Counted from the first letter of the stretch, positions 36,146 through 47,092 are shown. The stretch is DNA of 64,000 bases from Pyrocephalus nanus (GCA_038380795.1 CM076259.1:57121938-57185937); one strand, 5' to 3'. The notes: generated from the sequence alone by a model not told the origin. Numbers and translations: made by a program.

Positions 36146-38339
36146 AACCCTGAACAAATTATAGAAAGTATATTCATTATATTTTTATTCTCAAGGAAGG
36201 ACATTATGGAGTTGTGTTGGATTCATCTTCAGATACAAAATCTGACTTCTTTATCCCAGCAAATGTAGAATGGTAAGGGAAGTGTAATTAAATGGAGAAC
36301 AGGAGAGACAAACAGATTTTGTGGCAGATGGATAATTTAGGAACAAAGTTAGTTCTAATGTTATTACAAATCTTGATAAATTTGCAGTCATGTGGTAGTG
36401 AAATCTGGGGCATGTTAGGGTCAGCAATAATGCTATTTGTTTCAGTTATTTCTTTATCTAGGAGAATGAAATTTTGATCCAGTCTATGACTATTTTCAAA
36501 ATCTGTGTTTGGTAATACTATTATTTTTTAAAAAAATGTTTGGTTATTTCTTAGTTATAGAGAGTCAAAATAGGTAAAGAACTTGCCCTTCAGTGTGAAT
36601 CTTCTTAAAGAACTCTTTATAACCACTCAGGCACTTAACACAGACAAAATACCAGCAGATTTTATCACGACTACTGCTACTATCTATGACACTTTTACTG
36701 AACACGTTTCTGATTGCCAAATGGAGAAAGAGTGGAACTGATTGTGCTGCAAAAGGAACAGTACTAGCCATATCACCTTGCCATAAGGGTTATCTCGGGG
36801 TAGAAAGAGAAAGATAAAAATCAAAGAAGTAGATAATACCATGTTATTAATTGGTATGTTGGAGGAAGAAAAATCTAGGAGGCAGTCCATGCTCCCTGAA
36901 CAGTTTTCTAAAACTTGAATAGTTGTAAAAAACATAGGCTACTGGATTTAGTTGGAGTTTGATTGATACCATTTGTAATTCTATCAGCATACAAGTATAA
37001 ACACTTACATACATTTAAGATGTAAGCATTAAGCAGTTCACTGAAGATTAGGCAGAAATCTGCGTGATTAAGTTCTGTGCATGGTAGTGTCAGAGTGGAC
37101 ACCTATCTTTGATAGCAAGGCTAGATATGCTTAACCCCCATCAAAAAGAGTCATTTGGCAGTATATAATAAATGTTGTATGTTGACTAAAACCTCACATC
37201 TCTATTCATTTAAGCATAAAACTGGAGACTACATCAAACCCTGCCTGTGTAGTACCATATTCTCATCCTCACTGCCCTCTACTTCTACCCTGAGCACTTC
37301 GGTGCTTGCCATTAACTTTTTTATTCCGGATCTGGAGCTTGTCTTAATAATCATCTATGGATTATGTACCAGTGCAAAAATATGTGTTAAAAAATCATCT
37401 TGTATATTTTGAATCAGTGTTTGCCTGTACTGAGAGAGAAAATGAGAAGATGACAACAGTGACAGCAGGGTTTTTTGTTTGTTTGTTTGTTTGTTTTTCA
37501 GAAAACCTGTTTATGGGTATCTAATCCTGGCAGAGGTGTTTCAAACCTTTATGGCAGGAGAGGAAGAGGTTAAGTCTAAAAACCTAATATCTTAAACATT
37601 GATATCTGTATTGGCAAAAACATTATCATACAAAGATCTGAAATTATTTCTTTACCTCTGTTAAATGCAGATAAATTTCCTTAGCTGCTCTGTGAAAGCA
37701 CAGTAAAGTATCTGGATAGACATACAACCAATTTGTGGAGTATTTTTATGTCATCATTTTTTCCAAATGATATTTTAATATATATTGAATGTGTCCAATG
37801 GGATAATAATGTCTAGTAATATAACAAAAGGTATATTTTCCGTGTTAAAAGTAAGGAAACTTTTACCACTGTAAGAAGTGGTTTGTAACTGAAAGTCTAG
37901 CTTCCTCTTTCTTACAAAAAGGACCTTAAGCCTCAACAATTGTCAGAAACATTCAGACTTAGAATCAGGAGAATTAACTTTATTATTCTTATTCACACAG
38001 TCTCTGACCTGAAAGAATATTTTTCATTGTTTTAACAAGCTAAAAAGCTTTTATTTTATGCCTCCACCTGAATTTTTCACCTGTATGTCTACAGGACAGA
38101 AAAGAAGCTGATAGCATTTCAGATTAGAAAAATAAGAAAACCACCAGAAGTTCTTTAGATAGATATGTCACAGTATGATAACCATAAAAAAGAATAACAT
38201 GTTTTTCATACTGCTATACCTTTCCTTACATTTCATCACATTTTAAACAAACGGGATGACATTCAAAAATTCCTACAAGGTATAGCATAGGTATAGAGAG
38301 AAGATTTTACCTCCTGGAGTTTGCAATATCATTAAAATA
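36146..38339. other. AT-rich unique non-coding DNA
   Basis: No gene or repeat copy recognised. A (GTTT)n microsatellite lies at about 37,472-37,497. Open frames 36,292-37,412 on both strands have no domain signature. Confidence 0.5.
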
Positions 38340-38350
38340 TATGGATACAT
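38340..38350. repeat. Target-site duplication of RTE-like LINE, 3' side (TATGGATACAT)
   Basis: TATGGATACAT occurs here and again at 39,919-39,929, exactly at the two limits of the LINE. The final CAT could also be part of the CAT tail repeat, so the boundary is uncertain by about 3 nt. Confidence 0.85.
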
Positions 38351-38360
38351 CATCATCATG

Positions 38361-38394
38361 GCTAGGCTTCGTGAACGAAGATTTGAGAAGGGCT
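38361..38394 (-). other. Short 3' UTR of the LINE with stem-loop
   Basis: After the TAG stop (38,395-38,397) the minus strand has about 44 nt before the duplication. CTTCGTTCACGAAG (38,367-38,380) can fold as a 6-bp stem, and GATGATGATG follows about 8 nt later. A stem next to the tail is where LINE reverse transcriptases often recognise their template; that role here is inference. Confidence 0.6.
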
Positions 38395-39678
38395 CTACCC
38401 ATGCTTGCTACAAGTGTGTTGATGGCTAAAAAGGCCAATGTGAGATAGATAAGTCTGGTTGCAAAAGGCACAGTGGAAAGACTCCCCAGGTGATATCGAC
38501 GAGACGTCATTCTTTCTGCATTGTCTTTTCTCCTTGAGAGTGATCCTGTGTGTGTTCTCAAAAGCAGCAGCAGCGTTATAGATGGTGTGTCTCCAGGCCT
38601 CCCGATTGGAAGCCAGGGTAGACCAATGGTGGTGACCAATATGGCCAAGGCTGAGGGATTGTTTCAGGCAGTCCTTGTATCTCCTCTTCGGGGTTCCTCT
38701 CTTGCGACAGCCAGTGGCAAGTTCCCCATAGAGTACGATCTTAGGGAGGCGGTGGTCCTGCATCCTGGAGACGCGCCCTGCCCAGCGCAGCTGTGTTCTC
38801 AGCAGCATGGCCTCAATGCTCGTGACTGCTGCCTGTTCAAGGACAGACGTGTTGGTCACATAATTTGTCCAGTGGATGTTTAGGATTGCATGGAGGCAGC
38901 GTTGATGGAAGCGTTCTAAGAGACACAAGTGGTGGCGGTAAATGACCCAGGATTCAGAACCATATAAAAGAGTAGACAGTACAGTGGCTCTGTAAACACT
39001 GATCTTAGTACTTTTCTTCAGGTGTTTGTTTTGCCACACTCTTTTATGGAGTTTACGGAAAGCTCTGTATGCCTTTGCTAACCTGTTGTCAATTTCGGCA
39101 TCAATCTTACCGTCCGAGGAGATGATGCTTCCCAGGTAATTAAACTGCTGGACTGATTTGAGTGCTGTTTCACCAATAATGATATGGGGATGATGGGAGA
39201 CTTCCTGAGGTGCAGGCTGATATAAAACTTCTGTCTTCTTCAAGCTGACTTCCAGACCAAAAAGCTCAGCAGCCTCTGCAAAGCAGGATGTCAAACGCTG
39301 CAGAGCTACTTCTGTGTGGGCGATGAGGGCGGCATCATCAGCGTAAAGCAGCTCACAGACAAGATGATTTAAGGTCTTAGTGTGGGCCTTCAGTCGCCTT
39401 AGGTTGAATAGGCTCCCATTGGTACGATATCGAACATAGACACCGTTTTCATCATCATCATCGAGGTCTGCCGTGGCCCTTTGGAGCATCATGCTGAAGA
39501 AGACTGTGAATAAAGTTGGTGCAAGAACGCAGCCTTGCTTCACACCATTGGCTATTGGAAATGGCTCAGAAAGTGCGTCACCATATCTGACTTGACCGCG
39601 CTGGTCCTCATGAAGTGAGATGATCATTTTGAGGAACTTGAGAGGACATCCTAAACGTTCCAAAATCTGCCACAGACC
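38395..39678 (-). pseudogene. LINE reverse transcriptase, C-terminal 422-codon open frame
   Basis: Encodes the palm, thumb and C-terminal part of a non-LTR reverse transcriptase. From the first Met (39,663), residues 40-49 are GVKQGCVLAP, and residues 107-110 are YADD with both catalytic aspartates (codons at 39,334-39,345). Residues 169-178 are QQFNYLGSII, and a LLYGSESW block lies in the thumb. Residues 398-418 form a C-x2-C-x12-H-x3-C zinc finger before the TAG stop. The Met at 39,663 is only the first in frame, since homology continues upstream to about 39,678, where a frameshift breaks it. An aspartate run near residue 68 comes from a GAT repeat. In a full element this enzyme copies its RNA at a nicked target. 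This copy lacks its endonuclease and cannot be functional. The plus frame 38,521-38,883 and minus 38,307-38,648 are shadows. Confidence 0.9.
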
Positions 39679-39917
39679 TTTTCTTTCACAGTATTGAAAG
39701 CTTTGGTGAGATCAACAAAGGTAACATAGAGTCCTTTGTTCTGTTCCCGACACTTATCTTGCAGTTGTCTGAGAACAAATACCATGTCTGTGGTACCTCT
39801 GTTGGCTCGGAAACCACATTGGCTCTCAGGTAGAAGATCTTCTGCTATGGTGGGTATTAATCTGTTCAAAAGAATTCTTGCAAGGATTTTACCAGCAATG
39901 GAGAGCAGAATAATACT
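39679..39917 (-). pseudogene. LINE reverse transcriptase, N-terminal fragment (frameshifted)
   Basis: The upstream part of the same reverse transcriptase, in another frame. It begins at the truncation point with ILLSIAGKILARILLNRL, then QCGFRANRGTTDMVFVLRQL (the Q-GFR motif) and FVDLTKAFN. The first catalytic aspartate is present (codon 39,711-39,713), while the usual AFD reads AFN. The open frame 39,651-39,995 starts 26 codons outside the element, and those codons are flanking DNA. Between the conserved TV and the downstream LWQILER block there are 8 nt (AAAGAAAA, 39,679-39,686) where relatives would have a multiple of three, so a one-base loss in an A-rich run is the likely break. The plus frame 39,736-39,948 is a shadow. 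Confidence 0.85.
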
Positions 39918-39918
39918 G

Positions 39919-39929
39919 TATGGATACAT
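39919..39929. repeat. Target-site duplication of RTE-like LINE, 5' side (TATGGATACAT)
   Basis: Exact match to 38,340-38,350. Reverse transcriptase homology stops within one codon of this point. Confidence 0.85.
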
Positions 39930-40759
39930 ACAGTTCTTTAAATTATAATTGATAATCTCTCTAGGAAAACTTGTGCTAACGAAATCACTTATCATTATAA
40001 AGTATTGTCTATTTATATTTTTGACACTGCACTCTTAACTTATACCTTTTTCAGATATTTGGTGAATCAGTCTTCCTAAGTGAGTGCACAAACTCTCTGT
40101 CAAATCAGTGGAGAAGATGTTCCACTTGTGAGCATTTCGCTTAGTACTTCTTCTTTGGATTCAAAGTCATAAATCATGGTGATGAGTTTCCCCCTTAAAA
40201 AAATTGCTTATTCCTAGGACAGAATCTTTAACCATAGGGTTCTCATTTGTGAAAAAAAAAAAAATGTTAGCCTTCAGAAACAACCACACTTCATATCTCT
40301 CCAGTCCAGTAAACTCTGTATTATTTAAAGATAATGGATTAGTGATCACTTGCGACTGGGAGGGACTTTTCTCTATTTTCCCCCAAGTAACTTAGAGTAA
40401 AAAAGATTTTGATAGAACTTCCTGCTACTTGGCACATGAGAGCATATCAAATAAGGTTTATTGCTTTTCAGTCAAGAGTCTACTAGAAAAAACAAATGCT
40501 ATTTTGACTTTCAGGGAATTGTGAGTCTGGTAGTCATTCCACAGAAGCTCCTACCAAATCAGGCTCCAGTAGGGGAGACTGTGGAGAACTTGTAGTCCAA
40601 TGTAGGATTTAGGCATATGATGACTAAACACTGACAGTCAGACAGTTTTCATGTCTAATGTTAAACATTAAAGATACCTTATTGACAAACATTGAGGAAT
40701 TCCAGTCCCATTCATAGTTTAAAAGACATTCTGAAGATCTCATGGCTTTTGTAGGTTCA
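39930..40759. other. AT-rich non-coding DNA
   Basis: No gene or repeat recognised. An A13 run lies at about 40,251-40,264. Confidence 0.5.
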
Positions 40760-40930
40760 TGTAGTGGGTTGATTTTTGCTGCTTGCCAGTACCCCATCCA
40801 GCTCTCTCAGTCCCCCTCCTAAATAAGATAGGAGGAGAAAATAAAATGGAAAATCTCATTAACTGAGACAAGGGCAGTTTAATAGGAAAAGTAAAAGCTG
40901 TGTGCAGAAGCAAATCAAGACGGACTTTGT
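40760..40930 (-). mobile_element. ERVL-type LTR fragment, antisense
   Basis: Plus strand opens TGTAGTGGGTTGATTTTTGC, the complement of an LTR 3' end, followed by CCCCCTCCTAAATAAG and TGAGACAAGGGCAGTTTAATAGG. These resemble the terminal part of avian ERVL LTRs. Only about 170 bp is recognisable, and the promoter part is missing. Confidence 0.6.
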
Positions 40931-41857
40931 TCACTACTTCCCACTAGTTACTAAGTTGATGATAAAAAGAAAAAGAATGAGAACAGAGAACAAATTCAGA
41001 GCTGTGTGAAGAGCAGAAATTTGGCACAGAACAAGTATAGAGCATAAAGCCAGAACTGAGAACTGGAAACATGTCACTTGGTGCATAGTCAGGTGCTGAA
41101 GAAAAGGGACCAGTTTATTCATAGCATGCAACTAACTGAAGGTACCTTCAGAAACTCCTGCTCCACAGAGGACTGGGATAACTCCCTCTTTTTGTATGAC
41201 ACCTGCTGAATTGCTTCCTTGGTCTTTTCTCTGTGGGAATGAGATTTCCATGCTAGTATTATAAATAGCTGCCTTGTTTAGAATAATTTTGTTATCTACT
41301 GAAGTTAATAGGATTTTTTATATGTCCTAAAGCATAACTCTGCTGAAGCAGTGTCTTTAATGATAAATTCTGTTGATTGAGAAGTGATGACATACATAAT
41401 TGCAGAGGAATTTCTCATGATTGTTCTCCTAGTGCAAACTGTCATCTCCAAATGATAAAATCTGTTCTCTGAAAAGACATTGAGAGTTTACCCAGAATTC
41501 CTTAACATCAATTATTTGCTGAAATTATGTTTCTTTTCTCTTCAAAATGGAAACTTATGCTTATAAAAATACTTCCCCTTCAAAATCAGAAGTTTTCCCA
41601 AGAGGAATGCTGTATTCCACAAAGATTTGTCACAAAACTAATAATCAACAAAGCTTATACACATAAAATCCTCCAAAGTATTGTGTTAAATAAGACATGC
41701 GCATGTGCCTGGCATGAGAAGTAGTTTAGCAGAGGAAGACTAAAGCAGTGTGTTTTTCACTGGGAAGATGTCAGAGTCCAAGAAAAAGGCTAATATTTAC
41801 CTTTTCCAAAGTAAGCTACATGGTAAGTTTAGTGTAAGACAATTGTAATTGTGGTTT
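40931..41857. other. Non-coding DNA, no feature seen
   Basis: No gene, RNA or repeat recognised; the part next to the LTR fragment could be its decayed continuation. Confidence 0.45.
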
Positions 41858-41938
41858 GGTTTTGTTTTGGTTGTTTTTTTTTTGTTTGTTTTTTTATTAT
41901 TATTAATTTTTTTGTTTGGTTTGGTTGTTTTTGTTTTT

Positions 41939-41970
<32 letters not shown>
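41858..41970. repeat. T/G-rich tract ending in poly(T)30
   Basis: GGTTTTGTTTTGG-type units and T runs lead into an uninterrupted T30 at about 41,940-41,969. On the minus strand this would read as poly(A) followed by A/C-rich sequence. No retrocopy is recognisable beside it. Confidence 0.8.
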
Positions 41971-42369
41971 TCTTCCTGGCTTTGAAGTTTAGAAAGATTA
42001 ATCTTCATTTCTCATCAGCTGACTGTTTTGAGTGAAAACCTAACCAGAATGACAATAGTTGCTGAAGCAGATAATATAGCTAAAAATGTGATATATACTG
42101 GCTTGGGTTCTAGACAATGTGTTGCATTCCTGTTATTCTCTGGACTGAAAGAACAATTAGATTCTTCATATAAACAGTATAAAATTGTGATGTGTAGTGT
42201 ATGAAGGTCAGCAAGTTTGATTCAGCTGGCAATGTAAAAAATAAACAAACAAATAGAAAAAAAATAAACCAGAATTCCTTGCTAAAACTTGCTCTGTAAA
42301 CTTTTAAATTAGCAATCAAAAATTATCTTTTTCAAGGAGGGGAAAGGAAAAAAACCACAACCTTGTCTC
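41971..42369. other. Non-coding DNA, no feature seen
   Basis: The minus frame 42,110-42,319 has no domain signature. Confidence 0.45.
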
Positions 42370-42432
42370 TAGTAGGAATACTGGAACTAGATGATCTTTA
42401 AGGGCCTTTCCAACTCAAGCCATTATGTGTTT
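42370..42432 (+). mobile_element. CR1 3' tail fragment, sense
   Basis: AGTAGGAATACTGGAACTAG followed by ATGATCTTTAAGGGCC and CAACTCAAGCCATTATGTG is the final part of a CR1 3' UTR on the plus strand, about 60 bp long, with a decayed tail. Confidence 0.8.
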
Positions 42433-42791
42433 TCCAACCATAATAAGGAGAACCCCTCTCAAAATAGTATTGCCATCTGAAGTAAAATGTCTACAACACC
42501 ACACAATCTCTCTTTTTTAAAAATTAATTTAATTAATCAAAAATTTTCATAGAGCTGAACCTGGAATGTAGAAATCATCCTGATTTCAGGTAAGAGGAGC
42601 CATATGCCCTCATTCCCAGCTTTTAGATACCAAGAAAACTGGCTCTTTCACTGATTATTATCACCAATTTCTTCAAATTTTAATACTGCTTTCTAATCTT
42701 TCAGAAGCATCAATACACTACAAGCAGCAGAAAACAAGACTAAACAAAAACCTAACAAACTAGAAAACTATTTATCCCAAAGCTTAGGATG
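42433..42791. other. AT-rich spacer between two CR1 tails
   Basis: No feature recognised; the two CR1 tails on each side face one another. Confidence 0.5.
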
Positions 42792-42896
42792 GAATCATAG
42801 AATCACAGAGTCATAGAATGGTTTGGGTTGGAAGGGACCTTAAAGATCATCTAGTTCCAACTCCTCTGTCATAGGAAGGGACACCTTCCATTAGAC
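42792..42896 (-). mobile_element. CR1 3' tail fragment, antisense, well preserved
   Basis: Starts GAATCATAGAATCACAGAG then TCATAGAATGG, three tandem copies of the CR1 tail octamer on the opposite strand. It continues TTTGGGTTGGAAGGGACC and AAGATCATCTAGTTCCAAC. It is the least diverged CR1 tail in the window. Confidence 0.95.
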
Positions 42897-43184
42897 TAAG
42901 AAGGAAAGAAAATGAGAGTGTTATCCTTAAAAAATACAGTTTTCAAGTCCTTCAATCAAAAAATTTTATTGATTTATTTTTTTAAAAACAGACAACTGGA
43001 TGAGAAAGAAAGATAAGCCACTTTTAGTCAAATGCATTTGTTAAAGAACTTTTTAAAACATGAAAATCACATAAACATCAAGTGATCTTTCTGCTGGCAT
43101 GCCATTTTACTCCCCTGTTAGCTGCTTCCCTTTATCTATATCATCTATTTCTCTGTCAAAAAAAGCTTGGCAAAATTATTGAGC
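42897..43184. other. Non-coding DNA, no feature seen
   Basis: No gene or repeat copy recognised. Confidence 0.45.
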
Positions 43185-43626
43185 TAAGGGTCTCAGAGGT
43201 GAGTAAAGGACCAGAGCATCTGACATATAAGGAGAAGCTGAGAGAACAGGGACAGTTTAGCCCAGAGAAGGCCCAGGGAGATCTTATCAGTGTGTATCTT
43301 ATAATGTGCATTGACCTTATGGGGTCAATAAAAAACATGGAGCTGGGACCATCTCATTGCCCATGAATGGGACAAGAGGAAATGTCACACATATTAAAAG
43401 TAATGAAATTCTGTTATCTTTTTTTTTTATTGTGATGATCATCAAACACTGAAAGAGGTTTTCTAGAGAGGCTGTGGGATCTCCACCCTTATAGATATTC
43501 AAAACAGGAATGGACACGGTCTTACTGTGCCAACCCTGCTTTTAGAAGGGGCTTGGACTAGAATTTGCAGTACAGTCTGCAAAAGTGCCTTCCAGCCTTA
43601 GCGACTTTGTGATTCTGTGATTCTGC
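43185..43626 (+). mobile_element. CR1 LINE fragment, sense, 3' end
   Basis: The plus frame from 43,082 enters CR1 near 43,190 and reads EHLTYKEKLREQGQFSPEKAQGDLISVY, the conserved ORF2 C-terminal block, before stopping. The 3' UTR follows (GAGAGGCTGTGGGATCTCC, GGGGCTTGGACTAGAA), and the copy ends in TGTGATTCTGTGATTCTG, two tail octamers. A T9 insertion is at about 43,420. The 5' end is truncated. Confidence 0.9.
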
Positions 43627-44034
43627 TGTTTGGCAAATCTTGCTTGCAAAACTGCTTGTCCAATTCAATAGCTCTTGTTGTGTTTATTTGTTTGTTTGCT
43701 TGCATGTTGCAAACATTTAGAAGACAGATTTTGCTCTGTACAAACATTTTAGAAAGAGCTTTAATTAATAGAAGTACAGAGACTGATGTGCAAATGAGTG
43801 TTCTTGTGTTTGATTACACATTCTTGAGTGCAATTATGAGTATTCACTTCAAAAGTGCTATCATAGCCCTCCATAATGTATATTCATGTCCACTGGCACA
43901 ACTCCTATTTCAAACCTTTGAGCAGATCTAATCAGCCCAAACTCAAAAGAAAAATTTTTTCCCTACATGTGAAGCCCATCATCATTACCAGAATCCAATC
44001 CTGAAACCTATAACTGTATCAGTTATACAACAAA
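43627..44034. other. Non-coding DNA, no feature seen
   Basis: The plus frame 43,617-43,931 has no domain signature and starts in the CR1 tail. Confidence 0.45.
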
Positions 44035-44793
44035 CTATAGTCTAGTCATGTTCTCCACCCACTGCTTGGAGAGACGAGTCCTCTCCTACTCTAACACAGG
44101 GTTCCTCCCACAGGAGACAGTTCTCCATGAACTTCTCCAACTTGAGTTGTTCCCATGATCAACAGTTCTTCACAAATTGCTGCAACATGGATTACTTTTC
44201 TATGTGTGCAGTCCTTCAGGCACAGGCTGCTCCAGCGTGAGTTCCCCACAGGGCTACAAGTCCTACCAGGAAAACCTGCTCTAGTGTGGGCTCTTCTCTA
44301 CATGGGTCAGCAGGTCCAAGCAGGGGCATCCCATGGGGTCACAGCCTCCTTTGGGCATCCCCCTGCTCCAGGGTGGGTCTCCTCCATGGGCTGCAGGTGG
44401 ATCTCTGCACCCCGATGGTCCTCCATGGGCTGCAGGGGCACAGCCTGACCCACCATGGGCTGCTGAGGAACCTTAACTCTAGCATCTGGAGCACCTCCTG
44501 CCCCTCCTTCCCCACAGGCCTTGGTGTCTGATTAGTTGTTCACATCTTCTCACTCTGCTCTTCTCTGGCTGCAATCTTCATCTGTGCAATAACTTTTTTT
44601 CCCCTTCTTGAATATGCTATCACAAATGTGTTACTATCGTTCCTGATTGGCTTGGCCTTGGCCAGTGGCAGGTCTGTCCTGGAGCCAGCTGGCATTGGCT
44701 CTACTGGACATGGGGGAAGCTTCTGGCAGCTTCTCACAAGCCACCACCGTAGTCCTTCCACTACTAAAACTTGGCAACATAAACCCAGTATAG
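44035..44793 (-). mobile_element. ERVL-type LTR, antisense, nearly complete 5' part
   Basis: The plus strand carries a long array of degenerate 25-40 bp units (CACGGGAGACAG-, GCTGCTCCAGCGTG-, CATGGGCTGCAG-like). It then has AATATGCTATCACAAATG, CTGATTGGCTTGGCCTTGGC, GAAGCTTCTGGCAGC and TAAACCCAGTA near the LTR's sense start. This is the same family as 7900-8780 and a well-known type of avian ERVL LTR. The sense 3' portion is missing or unrecognisable left of about 44,035. The plus frames 44,155-44,531 and 44,628-44,999 and the minus frames 44,540-44,927 are inside it and not genes. Confidence 0.8.
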
Positions 44794-47092
44794 GAAATAG
44801 TAGATATAGAGGCACAAAAACAGAAAATCAAGTTGGAGTCAATTGTGCTTTTCTCATTTCTTACATAACAATCTATGTGTTGATCATGAGTGTGACAGTG
44901 ACTACTTTGGTAATACTCCATCATCAAATGAAGATGTCTCCATTAAATCTCAGGATACTCTTTCCAGTCTGTAATGAGAAATTATTTCATGTGGGTTAGT
45001 AAAAACAGTTGTAGCAGGAGTGACTGGTATATACCATCATGTTGCCCACTGTCATTTGTGTGGAATATTTAACTGCAAAATTAAAATATAAAAAGATATG
45101 CTCTTACATTCATGCGTAGCTGAATTCTGTATTTTAGAATGACTGTTTATTGACATTGAAGTATTATTTCCTCTTTAGCTGAAGATTTTATTTAAAAGGG
45201 AATGGTTGGTAGTGCCTCAAACCATGAAAAAGTTAAAATGCTTTTGATGTGTATTTGTTGTGCATTTAGGAGGGAAATAAACATTTGTTCTCTTGATTGA
45301 TTTCAAGACAGTAAATACATTGAATATTTGAAAATGTGAGCACTTTGCTACAATCGGGTAGCTTGCATCTCCCTTCACTAAGGAGTATTATTTGCATATT
45401 ATAATGCTAATGTTAACTTCAAGATATTTATTCTATTAATTAATTGAAAATTACAATGAATGTTCCCTTCTAACTACTGTCCAACTCATTTCCTGCACAG
45501 AGGCAAAGTAAAATCTGAATAGGTCATCTAATCTTTCAAGATTTGATAACTTACATGAAACAGAAGGTGAGCACCTTTCATCCTTCTACATATATACCTG
45601 GGATGGAGATGAAAAGCAAATATAGGAAAAATTTTAACTTTAAGCTCAGTAAAGTTATGGAAACTTTTTGAAAATTTAAGGTAAGAGTAAATTCACTTCC
45701 TCCTTAAAATAATAAAAAACCCCCCAACGATTTCTGAGTTGATCTCAGTTTCCTTCATAATCAGTGGAAAGAAGTTAGAGAAAGTAGTTACTGTTAGAGA
45801 GCAATTAATCTCATTCTGAGACAAGAAACTGTAGTAGGTCAGATGGATCACCTTTAAGGATTTGTGAGACTGACCTGTTACACAGTTCTGTGGCTATAGA
45901 GAAACTGTAAAGTCATCTTAGAGTTGATGGTTAGATGGCTAAAGTTAAGTAAGACTAATCCTAGCCTTAGTACCTAGAGTTTTGTATGTTTCTCATGTCG
46001 TTCCAAAGCATGATACAACAAATACAGCCTCAACATGATGACTACAGTATACATTTATATCAGTACTGATCTAATTTTTAGATTATGTTTATGCTATTTA
46101 TTGGGAGCAGGTCATTAAAATTATTGGAGGAGAAAATAATAAGAGTAGCAAACCACAAAGATTTATCCCCATGCCTCTCTGGTTACACCTTTTATTAGAA
46201 CTGCCTCAACAACAGACACATAAAATTGCTGAGTTGCAGCTCTGGCCTGTGCTGGTAAGAGCAATGTACAACTCTTACTCTGTGTAATTCACCTTAGTTA
46301 GAGGGTTGTTCCTTTTGGTCTGAGAATTTTAATAAGGAGATTATAGGATGGAAATACAGAAATAATTTTAAAATAAAAGGGAGAAGTAATAAATTCAGAA
46401 TGGATAGATAGAGAGTATTGGTGAACCTGTGACTTTGTTTTTAATGACATGATCCAAAATTTAAATAACAGTTTAATATATACTATTCAAATAAGATGCC
46501 TGGTGAATAAGTTGCCAAGAGACTTTGCTTACCCTTGCATTTATTTTTTATTTCATTTCTCATCCTGATTAAAACAAATTCTTTAATATTCAAGACATCT
46601 CAATCAGCAAAGAGTATGGTATATTATTAATAGTTTGAGAACACTTCTAAAAGAAGCAGGCATAATTTCCTTTTAAAAAGCAATACTCTGACTTTTATAA
46701 AAAAGCAATTTGCTGACTATAAGGGGTATTACTAGTCACCATGTTGCATACAATATTTTAGAGGAATGCCCATTCACCCACTGCATGAACAGAAAGCTTA
46801 TTAAATGTTTTGCTTGGGTGGGTGTAGATTAAAAATGTATGATAATAGCATTCACTAGAAAACACAAACAAGTGCTTTACTGAGGATTTTCAGACATTTG
46901 AAAATTCATCCAGTTTATGCAAGGCTAGTGCCAAGTTTAATTATGAAAAGTCCTTGGTCTGTCTAATTTTCCTCATTCAAACTCTGCAAAATTGCCACTG
47001 CTTCCTGAAAAATTAGAAACTTCAAATATAGTTGTTATTCTATTTCTTATGGCATAGAAAGCATTCCCTAATGAGTTCTTTTGATACTTTAT
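44794..47092. other. AT-rich unique non-coding DNA
   Basis: No gene, RNA gene or repeat copy recognised on either strand. Confidence 0.5.

Larger units (their letters stand above)
38351..39918 (-). mobile_element. 5'-truncated non-CR1 LINE, RTE-like
   Basis: A 1568-bp element on the minus strand bounded by an 11-bp direct duplication. It holds the distal part of a reverse transcriptase (38,395-39,917), a 44-nt 3' UTR with a stem-loop, and a short (ATG)n tail that joins the duplication. Truncation at the 5' end, the duplication and the simple-repeat tail are hallmarks of target-primed reverse transcription. The very short 3' UTR and microsatellite tail are typical of the RTE group rather than CR1. 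RTE elements called AviRTE are known in some bird lineages, and this could be one of them. The endonuclease and 5' end are missing, so the clade is not proven: related zinc-finger-ended LINEs of fish and invertebrates would look similar. The open frame has decayed far less than the nearby CR1 copies. Confidence 0.85.

Noticed and set aside
35869..36204. Val/Cys/Phe-rich frame resembling a membrane protein
   Set aside because: It is a translation of a low-complexity T/G strand; all three frames give hydrophobic runs.
38307..38883. Frames of 113 and 120 codons overlapping the LINE
   Set aside because: They are shadows of the reverse transcriptase in other frames.
43970..43995. CATCATCATT-like words elsewhere in the window as further LINE tails
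   Set aside because: None is preceded by the stem-loop or other LINE 3' UTR sequence, so they are simple chance repeats (also at 13,723, 32,909 and 44,916).
44155..44999. Open frames that look protein-like, rich in Gly, Ser and Leu
   Set aside because: They fall in an ERVL-type LTR, and the plus and minus frames overlap with no domain.
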